A stretch of DNA of 29,199 nucleotides from DATKCJ01 sp035513275 (GCA_035513275.1 DATKCJ010000014.1:1-29199), one strand, 5' to 3'; positions 14,340 through 24,002 are shown, counted from the stretch's first letter. Program-made: numbers and translations. Notes: generated from the letters alone by a model not told the origin.

Positions 14340-15161
14340 ATGAACTCACGCGCGACTCGATCGCTCTTACTCGCATTGATCTCCTGCGCGTCCGCCTTCG
14401 CCCAGGAATCCGCACCGGAGCCCACGCCCCTGAACTGGCAGGACGGTCCGACTCTCGCGAGCCTGGGCTCCATCGCGGAGATCAACGTGCCTGAGGGCTA
14501 CTCCTTCGTCGCGGGCGACGATACGCGGACGCTGATGGAGTCGATGCAAAACCCGATCAGCGGCCGGGAGCTGGGGCTGCTCATCGAAGCGGGGAGCGAC
14601 TGGTTCATCCTGTTCGAGTTCGACGATACCGGCTACGTGTCGGACGACGAGAAGGCCAAACTCGATGCCGACGCGATGCTCAAGTCCATCCGAGCGGGCA
14701 CCGAGGCGAGCAATGTCGAGCGCCGCAAGAAAGGCTGGCCCGAGATGACGATCGTCGGATGGGAAACTCCGCCGCGCTACAACGACGCCACGAAGAATCT
14801 CGAGTGGGCGATCCGGGGCGAATCGCAGGGCTCCTCCGTGATCAATCACAACACACGCCTTCTGGGGCGCGAGGGCGTGATGCGCGTGACGCTCGTTTCC
14901 GATCCGGCGAAGCTCCCCGAAGCGATGCCGAGATTCGAGACACTGATCGCCGGCTATGGCTACAAGGAAGGTCACCGCTACGCCGAGTTCAAGAAGGGCG
15001 ACAAGATGGCGAAGTATGGACTCACGGCGCTCGTCGTCGGCGGCGCATCCGCCGTCGCCGTGAAATCGGGCCTTTTCAAATGGCTTTGGAAGGGGCTGAT
15101 CGTCGCCGGTATCGCAGTCGCTGCTTTCGCGAAGAAGTTCTTCGGCGGAAAATCCGAGTGA
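14340..15161 (+). CDS. DUF2167 membrane protein
   Basis: A 273-residue DUF2167 family protein. A signal peptide (about 1-21, LLLALISCASAFA) is followed by the conserved LNWQDGPTLASLGSIAEINV, PEGYSFVAGDDTRTLME, SDWFILFEFDDTGYVSDDEK and RKKGWPEMTIVGWETPPRYN. Two membrane spans close the protein (about 225-265: YGLTALVVGGASAVAVKSGL, then WKGLIVAGIAVAAFAKKFF). The family is a membrane-anchored extracytoplasmic domain of unknown function. It heads a tight three-gene set: the next gene begins 10 bp after its stop. Confidence 0.9.
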   Translation: MNSRATRSLLLALISCASAFAQESAPEPTPLNWQDGPTLASLGSIAEINVPEGYSFVAGDDTRTLMESMQNPISGRELGLLIEAGSDWFILFEFDDTGYVSDDEKAKLDADAMLKSIRAGTEASNVERRKKGWPEMTIVGWETPPRYNDATKNLEWAIRGESQGSSVINHNTRLLGREGVMRVTLVSDPAKLPEAMPRFETLIAGYGYKEGHRYAEFKKGDKMAKYGLTALVVGGASAVAVKSGLFKWLWKGLIVAGIAVAAFAKKFFGGKSE

Positions 15162-15171
15162 GCGCCGCGGA

Positions 15172-16353
15172 ATGAGCGACGGTTCACTGCTGCTAATCGT
15201 CCTCTGGGTCATCTACCTGCCCGAATGCCTGCTTTGGATCGGCCGGCACTCGGTGCTTTTCACGGCGCAATGGGCGCGAAGCTGGACTGCGACCACGGCC
15301 GGCGAGGTGCTGGGAACGGCCTCGGGAAGCGTGCGCCACGTCAACCCGCTTCCTCCACTGGGACGTTTTCACCGGGTGGATCTGCTGCCGGTCTCGATTT
15401 CTCCGACGCACGTCGCCGCCTTCAACCCGCAGTCGATTTCGCAATCCGGAAGGCCCAGGCAGTCGGGAGTGTCGATCTCGCTCGATGCGATCCGCGGCGT
15501 CACCGTGCGCGAAAACGAAGTCCGGATCAACGGGCACGTATTTGCGAAGATCGTGAACGCGGATCTCCGGGCCTCTCTGGTAAAGCTGCTCAATGATCTG
15601 CGCGCTCTGCCCGCGGAGCAGCGCGCGCGGTTGATCGAGGAATTCTGGCAGGCCCAGTTCGATCTGGAAAAGGCGCGCGCGGCACTCGCGGAGACACGCC
15701 GGCAGTCCTCTCTGCTCGCCGCGGCATGCAACGGCCAGTTTGTGCTGATCTACATCGTGCTACCGGCGCTCTCGCTCCTGAAGGGACTGAACTACGTCCT
15801 CATCCCCGGTGCGATCGCGATGGAGTTCATGGCCATCCAGATCGCGGTGCTGCATTTCCGCGCGCACCGCCGTCTCCATCCGAAGGCGAAATCCGACCGC
15901 GTGATTCATCTCGCGAAGGTGATCCTTTGCCCGCCGCTCGGCATCCGCGCGGTCGACACGCTCACGGGGCCGGCCGTCGGGCGATTCCACATCCTCACCG
16001 TGGCGGAGGCACTGCCGGCATTCCCGGGAAGGCTGGCTTTCATGAGCCGCGTGCTCCGCGACTTGAGGCACCCGATCTCACACGGGGCGAAAAACGGACT
16101 ACTCGCGGGGATCTGCCGCTGGCAGGGCGACTTGATCGAGCGCGTCGCCGCGCGCTCCCTGCCCGGAGCCGCAGCGATCGTCCCGACACTCGATGCGCCA
16201 CCACCGCGGATCGAAAAGGATTGCCGCTGCTATTGCCCGCGCTGCGGCGCACAGCTCTCGATCGCCACAGAAACCTGTCCCGATTGCCCGGGCGTCGCGA
16301 TGATCCCGGTCGCCGCGAGCGAGTCGCAACCCGAAGCCGCCACAATCTCATGA
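15172..16353 (+). CDS. Membrane protein with C-terminal zinc ribbon, unrecognised
   Basis: A 393-residue protein I cannot assign to a named family. Features in order: an N-terminal anchor (about 4-22, LLLIVLWVIYLPECLLWIG); a soluble region with basic patches; a helix with ARLIEEFWQAQFDLEKARAA (about 150-185); two hydrophobic segments at about 187-235 (FVLIYIVLPALSLLKGLNYV, then PGAIAMEFMAIQIAVLHF); and a C-terminal cysteine cluster CRCYCPRCGAQ...CPDCPG (about 351-374), four or more Cys in a zinc-ribbon arrangement. It is co-transcribed with the DUF2167 gene (10-bp gap) and overlaps the next gene by ATGA. Its role is probably in envelope or membrane remodelling, but that is a guess. Confidence 0.7.
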   Translation: MSDGSLLLIVLWVIYLPECLLWIGRHSVLFTAQWARSWTATTAGEVLGTASGSVRHVNPLPPLGRFHRVDLLPVSISPTHVAAFNPQSISQSGRPRQSGVSISLDAIRGVTVRENEVRINGHVFAKIVNADLRASLVKLLNDLRALPAEQRARLIEEFWQAQFDLEKARAALAETRRQSSLLAAACNGQFVLIYIVLPALSLLKGLNYVLIPGAIAMEFMAIQIAVLHFRAHRRLHPKAKSDRVIHLAKVILCPPLGIRAVDTLTGPAVGRFHILTVAEALPAFPGRLAFMSRVLRDLRHPISHGAKNGLLAGICRWQGDLIERVAARSLPGAAAIVPTLDAPPPRIEKDCRCYCPRCGAQLSIATETCPDCPGVAMIPVAASESQPEAATIS

Positions 16354-16679
16354 GCGATGAATTCGACCTGAACGGAATCCTGCTGATCGGTGCCGCGTTC
16401 ATCGTCGGCTACTGGGTCGTCGGCGTGATCATCGCGCGATTCAAACCCAAGCGCCGCGACAGCGCGCCGCGCGAATCCTCGCCGCGTGAAGCTTCGCCGC
16501 GCGAGGCTTCGACGCACACGCTCGATACGGCAGGCGAGCGAGAAATGCGCGCGAACCTCGATCGCGACGCGGAATCCCGAAGAGTGCTCGAGGCTGCACA
16601 ACGCCTGCGCGAACAAGCGGCAGCGCGGGCTCAGGAAGAGCAAAGGCGACGCCAGGAACGCGATGCCCGCGGCCACTGA
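16350..16679 (+). CDS. Single-span membrane protein with charged coiled tail
   Basis: A 109-residue protein: an N-terminal span (LLIGAAFIVGYWVVGVIIARF), then a basic Ser/Pro/Arg-rich linker in which PRES/PREA units repeat (about 35-50), and a charged helical tail of about 45 residues (AQRLREQAAARAQEEQRRRQ), likely a coiled coil. Its ATG overlaps the stop of the zinc-ribbon gene by four bases, so it is translationally coupled. The family is not recognised; the linker is low-complexity and should vary between strains. Confidence 0.6.
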   Translation: MSDEFDLNGILLIGAAFIVGYWVVGVIIARFKPKRRDSAPRESSPREASPREASTHTLDTAGEREMRANLDRDAESRRVLEAAQRLREQAAARAQEEQRRRQERDARGH

Positions 16680-16753
16680 TGCACGCAGCGCCGGATCGCA
16701 CCGGTGATTTGACTCGCTCCGCAACAGGCGCAGGGTGACGACCGGTTGTCCAC

Positions 16754-18241
16754 ATGCCTGACCACGCAAATATTCCCGGCGGCGCGACTGTGTTTGAAGT
16801 CGGCTACGACAGCGGGCGCGGCGCGGCCGGATCGAATGCAGAGCTGAAGGGGCGCGGTCAGCTCGCGATAGATCCGCGCGGGCCGGTGTTTTCGTTTACG
16901 GGGCTGAGGCGCCGGCTGTTCTCGAGCGAGCGGATCACGGTCGAACTCGGCGCGGCCGACATCGCAAACGCGACGCTCGCCGGGCGCACGATCCGCTTCG
17001 CGGCGCGGCCGCGTGCGCCGGGAGCGCCGGTGCGGTCGTTTGTGTTTCACGGTCGCGACGAGGCGGAGGCGCGCGCGATCTTCCAGAAGCTGCCGCCGCA
17101 CCAGCTCGAGGGATTCGTGGAAGCGCGCGATTTCCTGGAGCGGCTCGACTCGCTCGGCGGCGCGCGGCCGGCTTGGGCCACGGTGACGGGCGCGATCATC
17201 GCGATGAACGTCGCGGTGTTCATCGTGATGGCGGGCTTCCTCGGCGCGGGCTGGGTGCGGCCTGATGACATCACGGCCTACATTCGCTACGGCGCGAACA
17301 ACGGCGGCGCGACGACCGACGGCGAGTGGTGGCGGCTGCTCACGAGCATGTTCATGCACTACGGGATCCTGCACGTGGCGCTGAACATGTGGGCGCTGTT
17401 CAACACGGGAGTCTTCCTGGAAAAACTGCAGGGCCGCGCGCTCTACGCGATCACCTATCTCGGCTCCGGTCTGGCCGGGGGATTCGCGAGCATCCTCTGG
17501 AACGGCGACAAAGTCTGGAGCGCAGGCGCGTCGGGCGCGGTGTTCGGCGTGATCGGCGGGATCATCGGCTTCATGCTGCGTGAGCGGCAGTCGATTCCGC
17601 GGGCGGTGCTGCGCGGGATGATGAACAGCTCGCTCGCGTTTGCCGGCTACAACATCCTCTTCGGCTTCTCGATTCCGGGCATCGACAACGCAGCGCACCT
17701 CGGCGGACTCGCCGGCGGGATCGCGCTCGGCTGGTTGCTCGCAGTGCCGGTGGAAGCCGCGGCGCGGCAACGGCTCGTCGGTGGCAGGATCGCCATGGGA
17801 CTGGTGGCGATCGCGTTGATGTGCGCGGCGGGCGTGAAGTTCACGCCGCGGTTCGACTACCGCGTGGCCGACGAGATCGCGCTTCGCGAGGTGCTGGGCG
17901 AATTTGGGCCCGGCGAGGCACAGGTCGCGAAGGAACACGATCGCGCGATCGCAGCACTGAGGGACGACGGCGATGTCGCCGCGTTTGCCGCGTGGGTCGA
18001 AAGCACGGCCGCGCCGTTTTTCGCGAAGTGGCAGGGAGTGCTCGAAGGGCTCGCGCTCGAACCGGGCCGCAGCACCGCGGTGAGACGCGACAAGGTGGCG
18101 GCGATTCTCGACATGAAGCGCGCCGCCTACACGCAACTGGCGGCCGACCTCCGCGCCGGGCGACCGGATGCTTTTCAGGAGTTCACGGCTGCGGAAAAAC
18201 GAATCGAGCCGTTGATCCGCGCGCTGGAGCGCAAGCCTTAG
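16754..18241 (+). CDS. Rhomboid intramembrane serine protease with extra N- and C-terminal domains
   Basis: A 495-residue protein. The central rhomboid core (about 140-345) has the catalytic dyad Ser260 in GASGAVFGVIGG and His315 in AAHLGGLAGG, plus the HVALNMWALFNTGVFLE helix with its conserved His and Asn (oxyanion hole). An N-terminal cytosolic domain of about 135 residues (RGPVFSFTGLRRRLFSSERI, then ADIANATLAGRTIRF) looks like a small beta domain found before some rhomboids. A C-terminal region of about 120 residues after the last span is helical. Rhomboids cleave membrane protein substrates inside the bilayer; the substrate here is unknown. It starts 74 bp after the DUF2167 gene set. Confidence 0.9.
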   Translation: MPDHANIPGGATVFEVGYDSGRGAAGSNAELKGRGQLAIDPRGPVFSFTGLRRRLFSSERITVELGAADIANATLAGRTIRFAARPRAPGAPVRSFVFHGRDEAEARAIFQKLPPHQLEGFVEARDFLERLDSLGGARPAWATVTGAIIAMNVAVFIVMAGFLGAGWVRPDDITAYIRYGANNGGATTDGEWWRLLTSMFMHYGILHVALNMWALFNTGVFLEKLQGRALYAITYLGSGLAGGFASILWNGDKVWSAGASGAVFGVIGGIIGFMLRERQSIPRAVLRGMMNSSLAFAGYNILFGFSIPGIDNAAHLGGLAGGIALGWLLAVPVEAAARQRLVGGRIAMGLVAIALMCAAGVKFTPRFDYRVADEIALREVLGEFGPGEAQVAKEHDRAIAALRDDGDVAAFAAWVESTAAPFFAKWQGVLEGLALEPGRSTAVRRDKVAAILDMKRAAYTQLAADLRAGRPDAFQEFTAAEKRIEPLIRALERKP

Positions 18242-18366
18242 TCCCGACCTCACGAAGGGCGTTCCTCGGCGTCCAAGTCGTTGACTGTCAATCGGGCGCA
18301 CTCGGTCGCCGGCAAGCAGCCGGTCTGGGCACGCGCCCGTAGGAGCGAATCGACCCTCGCTAACTC

Positions 18367-21300
18367 ATGCGATCGGGCATTGGTCCGATAACTGGGCTGT
18401 CAGCCCTGTTGATGCACTTGGATCTCCTTACCTCCAGCTCCTGCTTCGGACGCCGGCACGCCACATGCCGCCATCCGATCCGACGCGTCGCAGTCGCGAC
18501 GCTTGTCTTGCTGATCGCGAGCTCAATGCACGCGATGAAATCAGCCCCGGAGGGAGTCGTGGAAACGGGTGCGCCGGCTTTTGTGGTGTTGGGTGCCGAG
18601 GCGCTCGGCCTCAGTTCCGCGCCCGTGGACTTCAAGATACTGCCCGATCACCGCATCCTCGTCGTGTCGCAGCGCGAGCTCGCGTTCGGCGACGGCGTGC
18701 GGTGGGATACGTTTCGAACCGGGGAAGACGAACCGCCCGTCTATTCCTCGGTCGCTGTCGACGACGATGGCAACATCTACACAGGAACGGAGAGCGGCAT
18801 CTCGCTCGTTGAACTGGGCGAGGGACGCCGCTGGCGGCTGAAGCCTTCGCTGCATCTTCCCGAATTGGCGGCGACGCAAAACTCGACGCTGGTCTCCGTG
18901 GCGACACTTCCCGAGGAGTGGTATTGGTATGGTGGCAATGGCTCGATTGTCAGGTGGCGTCCCGGCCGCGAGCCGCGAAGCGTCGGCAATCTCGGAGCGA
19001 TCGAGCGAATCTTTACACTGGACGGCGTGAACTTCGTCAGCGACGAGTCATCCGGGGCACTCTACAGGATGACCGATGACGGGGTGGTCGAACCCATCCG
19101 CGCTGCGGAAGTCCTCGTGAGCGAGGTTGTCACGTGTGCGGTGCCATTCGCGCCCGGCGAGTTGCTTGTCGGCACCGGCGCCTCGGGGCTGAAGATTTTC
19201 GACGGGAGTTCCTTCCGGCCTTTTGGGCTTCACGAGCTACCAGGCAGAGGCCAGCGCATCACCGACCTTGTCGCCATCGGCGACAGCTACTTCGCAGTTT
19301 CGATCGACACGCTCGGGATCATCTTCCTGGACCGCAAGGGCCGCATCGTCCAGGCCGTCGAGCGCTCGCTGGACCACAGGCTCGCCCGCGTGAGGAAGCT
19401 GCTTTATTCGAAATCGGGAGTGCTTTGGGCGCTCCTGAACGACGGCATCGCGCGTCTCGAGTTTCCATCCCCGCTCTCGAACTTCGATCCACTGATGCCC
19501 GGCGGGATCAAATATGCACAGCCGGTCCGGCACAATGGCACGCTTTGGTTGCTCGCAGACGGGCGTGCGCTCCGCGGCACCACCGACGGGAACGGGCGTC
19601 TTGAGCGATTCGAGGGCGACACGCCGCCGGGCCGGTATCTGTTTACGCTCAACGAGACGGATGGCCAATTGTTCGCATGCAGTGAAATCGGTATCTACAT
19701 CCGCGGCGAGGCCGGCTGGGAACTTATCCTGCCGGGAATTGTGAACGCCCGGGTGGGAGTCGCGCGCCCAGTTGGAGACGGTGTCTTCTACGTGGCCAGG
19801 GGCGAATACGGCGTGATCAGGCACAATGGCAACGAACATGTCGCCACTCGCATCCTCATGCCGGAACTGGGCGACAGCTATGGCGTGGCGATCGACGCCG
19901 ATGGGATCGGCTGGCTCGAGTATGGCACGAGCAAGGTCGCGCGTTTCGATCCCCGCGAAGGCAACCCGGCACTCGAGATGTTCGGCGCGGCCGACGGGCT
20001 CGACATGGCGGGATGGGTCGAGATCTACACGCTCGAGGGAACCGCCCGTTTCCATATCCAAAACCAGCTCTACCGCTTCGACATCGGAACCGGGAAATTC
20101 GTCCACGACGTGGACCTTCTCGCCCGGCTGCCTCACCTCGCCGCCACGGTGGGCCGCCCGGTGACGGACGGAATGGGTCGCCTTTGGCACACGGTCGACG
20201 GCGCCATCCGTGTGATCGATCTCTCCCGTCCCTCGGTCGCAAACGCGATCTCTATTCCGCCGGTCGGCTTCGCCCCTACGAGCTACACGGCGGAGGACAA
20301 CGACGTGATATGGATGTATGTGAGAGGCCGGCTGTCACGGATGGATCTCAGGGTCCCCGTGCCGCCAACGATGCCACTCGCGGCACAGATCACATCAGTG
20401 GAGTTCACTTCGAGCAGCCGGCAGTTGTTCCGTCCGGGCAATGCACTCGAGGCCCTCGACTATGCTGACAACTCGATGGTGTTTCACTACGCTGCGCCGG
20501 CCAATCCCTTCGCAGGTCCCGTCACCTTTGAAGTCCTCCTCGAGGGCGCCGGCGACACCTGGGCGTCGACCGGCGCCGTTGGCTCCACCGCGTTTCGCCG
20601 GCTCAAGGAGGGCAAATATGTTTTTCGCGTCCGTCCGGTGCGTTCCGGGGGCATCTACGGCGCCGAGGCGAGCGTGGCGTTCACGATCCTGCCGCCGTGG
20701 TTTCGCACGACCGCGGCGTGGGTCGCGTACACATGCATCGCGCTTTCCGTGCTCGGCTTCGTCATGTGGCTGTCGTCTTTCCTGCAGCGCCGCGAGAACG
20801 AGCGGCTCGAGCTCCTCGTCGCGCAGCGCACATCCGAGCTCAGCGCCTCGAACGATCACCTCGGCCGCCAGATCGAAGAAACCACCGTCAAGACTGTCGC
20901 GCTCTCCGCGAGCGAGGAGCGCTACCGTGAGCTCAACGCCGAGCTCGAGGTCCGCGTGCGCCAACGCACCTCGGAACTTGAGGAAGCGCATCAGCAGCTC
21001 GTTTCCGCCTCGCGCAAGGCCGGCATGGCCGAGGTCGCCACCGGCGTGCTCCACAATGTCGGCAATGTGCTCAACAGTGTGAACGTCTCCGCCACGCTCG
21101 TGCGCGCCACGCTCCGCACCTCCGAGATTTCCACGCTTGAGCGTGTCGCGAGCCTGATCCGGGAGAACTTCGCGAATATCGCAGACTATCTTTCCAACGA
21201 CCCGAAGGGCCGCCACATCCCCGAGTTCCTCATGCGGCTCACCTCGCAGCTTTCAAAGGAGCACGCGGTCCTGCAAACGGAGAACGAGCAGCTCGCCCGG

Positions 21301-21837
21301 AACGTCGAGCACATCAAGGGCATCGTCGCGATGCAGCAGAACTACGCCACGACCTCCGGCGTCATGGAGGAAGTGTCCCCGTCGCATCTCGTGCGAGACG
21401 CGATTCAGATGCACGCGGGCAGCCTGCAACGCCACGGGATCGAGGTCTCTATCGGCGGCGCCGATCTGCCTCCCGTGACGCTCGACAAGCACAAGGTCCT
21501 CCAGATCCTCGTGAACCTCATCCAGAACGCGAAGCACGCCGTGCGCGAATCCGGCCGCACCGACGGCCGCATCGAGGTCGCGATCGCGGTCGGTGAGGAC
21601 GACCGGATCAAGATTTCCGTAAGCGACAACGGTGTCGGCATCCCCGAGGAGAACCTCGTTCGCATCTTCTCCCACGGATTCACCACGCGCGCGAAGGGCC
21701 ACGGATTCGGCCTGCACAGCGGTGCCAACGCGGCGCGCGAGATGGGCGGTTCGCTGCGCGCGGAGAGCGTCGGGCCCGGCATGGGCGCCACATTCACTCT
21801 CGACGTTCCCGTCGGTGTCGCGAGGGCCATGGCATGA
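18367..21837 (+). CDS. Propeller-Y_Y_Y sensor histidine kinase
   Basis: An 1156-residue membrane sensor kinase. A signal segment (about 38-53) precedes a long extracytoplasmic region of beta-propeller-type repeats (about 60-660, with motifs such as YSSVAVDDDGNIYTGTESGI). A Y_Y_Y-like Ig domain follows (about 670-775, ending FRVRPVRSGGIYGAEASVAF), then one transmembrane helix (about 778-805) and a coiled linker with two QRTSELxx repeats. The kinase core carries the H-box VLHNVGNVLNS (His896), the N-box LIQNAKHAVRE, DNGVGIPEENL and GHGFGLHSGANAAREMGG. Propeller sensors often detect polysaccharide fragments, which is inferred from the family. It is coupled to the next gene by an ATGA overlap. 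The start is uncertain: ATG 18412 is also possible. Confidence 0.9.
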   Translation: MRSGIGPITGLSALLMHLDLLTSSSCFGRRHATCRHPIRRVAVATLVLLIASSMHAMKSAPEGVVETGAPAFVVLGAEALGLSSAPVDFKILPDHRILVVSQRELAFGDGVRWDTFRTGEDEPPVYSSVAVDDDGNIYTGTESGISLVELGEGRRWRLKPSLHLPELAATQNSTLVSVATLPEEWYWYGGNGSIVRWRPGREPRSVGNLGAIERIFTLDGVNFVSDESSGALYRMTDDGVVEPIRAAEVLVSEVVTCAVPFAPGELLVGTGASGLKIFDGSSFRPFGLHELPGRGQRITDLVAIGDSYFAVSIDTLGIIFLDRKGRIVQAVERSLDHRLARVRKLLYSKSGVLWALLNDGIARLEFPSPLSNFDPLMPGGIKYAQPVRHNGTLWLLADGRALRGTTDGNGRLERFEGDTPPGRYLFTLNETDGQLFACSEIGIYIRGEAGWELILPGIVNARVGVARPVGDGVFYVARGEYGVIRHNGNEHVATRILMPELGDSYGVAIDADGIGWLEYGTSKVARFDPREGNPALEMFGAADGLDMAGWVEIYTLEGTARFHIQNQLYRFDIGTGKFVHDVDLLARLPHLAATVGRPVTDGMGRLWHTVDGAIRVIDLSRPSVANAISIPPVGFAPTSYTAEDNDVIWMYVRGRLSRMDLRVPVPPTMPLAAQITSVEFTSSSRQLFRPGNALEALDYADNSMVFHYAAPANPFAGPVTFEVLLEGAGDTWASTGAVGSTAFRRLKEGKYVFRVRPVRSGGIYGAEASVAFTILPPWFRTTAAWVAYTCIALSVLGFVMWLSSFLQRRENERLELLVAQRTSELSASNDHLGRQIEETTVKTVALSASEERYRELNAELEVRVRQRTSELEEAHQQLVSASRKAGMAEVATGVLHNVGNVLNSVNVSATLVRATLRTSEISTLERVASLIRENFANIADYLSNDPKGRHIPEFLMRLTSQLSKEHAVLQTENEQLARNVEHIKGIVAMQQNYATTSGVMEEVSPSHLVRDAIQMHAGSLQRHGIEVSIGGADLPPVTLDKHKVLQILVNLIQNAKHAVRESGRTDGRIEVAIAVGEDDRIKISVSDNGVGIPEENLVRIFSHGFTTRAKGHGFGLHSGANAAREMGGSLRAESVGPGMGATFTLDVPVGVARAMA

Positions 21838-23990
21838 ACTCCCAACCCCAGTCCACCAGCCACCGAATCCTGGTGATCGACGACAACCCGGCGATTCACG
21901 AAGACATTCGCAAGATCCTCACGCCCGAGGGTGCGGCCGACGCCTCGCTCGCCGCCACCAAGTCGCTCCTGTTCGGCGAGACCGACGCGACTCCGGTGAT
22001 GGAGGAGTTCGAAATCGACTCCGCATTCCAAGGCGAGGAAGGCTACGGGAAAGTTCTGCAGGCCGCGCGAGAAGGCCGGCCCTACTCGCTCGCATTCGTC
22101 GACGTAAGGATGCCTCCGGGTTGGGACGGCGTAGAGACCGTCACCCGCATCTGGAAGGAACAGCCGGAACTGCAGATCGTCATCTGCACCGCCTACTCCG
22201 ACTACTCGTGGGAGGACATGGTGCGCCAGCTCGGCCGCTCGTCCTCGATGGTCGTGCTCAAGAAACCCTTCGACAACATCGAGGTGATCCAGCTCGCACA
22301 CGCGCTCGCGGAAAAGTGGAAGCTCACTCGCGAGATCACGGCGCACATCAGCGAGCTCGACAAGCGCGTCGCCGCGCGCACCGCCGAGCTCAACGAGTCG
22401 AACCTTCTCCTCAAGCGCGAGAACGAGGAGCGGCGCATCGTCGAGCGCGCGCTCGTTCAGTCCGAGGAGCGGTTCTCAAAGGCGTTCAACGCAAACCCGA
22501 TTCCGCTTGCGATCCAGTCAACCGAGGACGAGTCCTTCACCGTCACGAACCGCGGATTCCAGGAGCTCACCGGCTACTCGAACGCCGAGCTCTTCGATCA
22601 CACACCCGGCCAGCTCGGCCTCTGGGTCGATATTGATTCCGAAACGGACGTCGTCGGCATGCTCAAGAAGGGACACTCCGTCCGGCATCTGCCCTGCCAG
22701 CTTCGCACGCGCGCCGGCGAGGTGCGCGACATCCTGCTATCGGTCGAGGTGATCCAGCTCTCCGAGCGAGCCTTCCTGCTCGCTATCTTCGAGGACGTTA
22801 CCGAGCAGCTCCTTCTCGAAAAGCAGCTTCGCCACTCGCAGAAGATGGAGGCTGTCGGTCAGCTCGCCGCGGGCATAGCGCATGACTTCAACAACATGCT
22901 CACGGTGATCCAAGGGAACACCTCGCTCATCCTCTCGGACGACCCCCGCCCCGCCGAGAATCCGCTCCTTGAAAGCATCCTGCGCGCCGCGCAGCGCTCC
23001 GCAAAGCTCGTCCGCCAGTTGCTCGCGTTCAGCCACAAGCAGATGATGGAAGTGCGCGCCGTGAACGTCGGCGAGTTGCTCGGCTCACTCTCCGACATGC
23101 TCTCGCGGATGCTCGGCGAGCAAATCGCGATTGAAGTCGACGTGACCGCGGGAATTCCCCCGATCTCCGCGGACCCCGCGATGCTCGAGCAGTTGCTCAT
23201 GAATCTCGCTGTGAACGCGCGCGACGCCATGCCGCGCGGCGGCCGGCTTCGGCTCACTGCTGATCCCGTCGAGGTTTCCGCGGCGGCCGCGCGCATCAAT
23301 CAGGACGCACGGGCCGGTTCGTTCCTGTGCATCGCCGTCGCCGACGACGGAGAGGGAATTCCCCCTGACGTGCTCCCCCGGATATTCGAGCCGTTCTTCA
23401 CGACCAAGCCGATCGGCAAAGGCACGGGTTTGGGGCTCGCCACTTCCTACGGCATCGCCAAGCAGCACGAGGGCTGGATCGAGGTCCAGAGCGAGCCCGG
23501 CCTGGGCACGACGTTCAAGATTTTCCTTCCGTTGACGCCGGTCCACGTTCAAGCCGCCGTTGCGGCACGCGCAGAATCCGACTCAGTGCCTCACGGCACC
23601 GAGTCGATCCTCGTCGTCGAGGACGAGGAGGCCGTGCGCAGTTGCGTGTGCACGATCCTTCGCGCGAAAGGCTTCAAAGTCCTCGCCGCGTCCAACGGCG
23701 TCGAGGCTCTCTCCGTCTGGAAAGCGCACGGCGCCACGATCGACCTGCTGCTCACAGACATGGTGATGCCCGAAGGCCTCTCGGGCCACGACCTTGCGGA
23801 AAAGCTTCTCGTCGACCGCCCGGGATTGAAAGTCATCTACACGAGCGGCTACAGCAGCGAACTCGTCGTGGCACAATCGACACGCCCGGCCGGAGGCCGC
23901 TTCCTCGCCAAGCCCTACCAGTCGAAGCTCCTAATGCAGACCGTGCGTGAGGCCTTGGATTCACAGCCTGCCGCAGAACTCCCCAACTGA
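21834..23990 (+). CDS. Hybrid kinase/response regulator REC-PAS-HisKA-HATPase-REC
   Basis: A 718-residue cytosolic protein. The N-terminal receiver is about 35 residues longer than usual before its phospho-Asp (Asp90 in FVDVRMPPGWDGVETV), because of an insert holding the segment TPVMEEFEIDSAFQGEEGYG; KKPF follows. Then come a PAS domain (about 205-325), HisKA with His350 in GIAHDFNNMLTV, HATPase (N-box LAVNARDAMPRGG, DDGEGIPPDVLPRIFEPFFT, then KGTGLGLATSYGI), and a C-terminal receiver with Asp642 in LLLTDMVMP. No DNA-binding domain is present. It overlaps the stop of the sensor kinase by four bases and very probably receives its phosphate. Confidence 0.92.
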   Translation: MNSQPQSTSHRILVIDDNPAIHEDIRKILTPEGAADASLAATKSLLFGETDATPVMEEFEIDSAFQGEEGYGKVLQAAREGRPYSLAFVDVRMPPGWDGVETVTRIWKEQPELQIVICTAYSDYSWEDMVRQLGRSSSMVVLKKPFDNIEVIQLAHALAEKWKLTREITAHISELDKRVAARTAELNESNLLLKRENEERRIVERALVQSEERFSKAFNANPIPLAIQSTEDESFTVTNRGFQELTGYSNAELFDHTPGQLGLWVDIDSETDVVGMLKKGHSVRHLPCQLRTRAGEVRDILLSVEVIQLSERAFLLAIFEDVTEQLLLEKQLRHSQKMEAVGQLAAGIAHDFNNMLTVIQGNTSLILSDDPRPAENPLLESILRAAQRSAKLVRQLLAFSHKQMMEVRAVNVGELLGSLSDMLSRMLGEQIAIEVDVTAGIPPISADPAMLEQLLMNLAVNARDAMPRGGRLRLTADPVEVSAAAARINQDARAGSFLCIAVADDGEGIPPDVLPRIFEPFFTTKPIGKGTGLGLATSYGIAKQHEGWIEVQSEPGLGTTFKIFLPLTPVHVQAAVAARAESDSVPHGTESILVVEDEEAVRSCVCTILRAKGFKVLAASNGVEALSVWKAHGATIDLLLTDMVMPEGLSGHDLAEKLLVDRPGLKVIYTSGYSSELVVAQSTRPAGGRFLAKPYQSKLLMQTVREALDSQPAAELPN

Positions 23991-24002
23991 GGTGTGGAGT
24001 CG

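Noticed and set aside
16631..18301. A 556-codon minus-strand frame opposite the rhomboid gene
   Set aside because: The rhomboid catalytic motifs are on the plus strand; the minus frame is rich in R, H, E and A with no motif.
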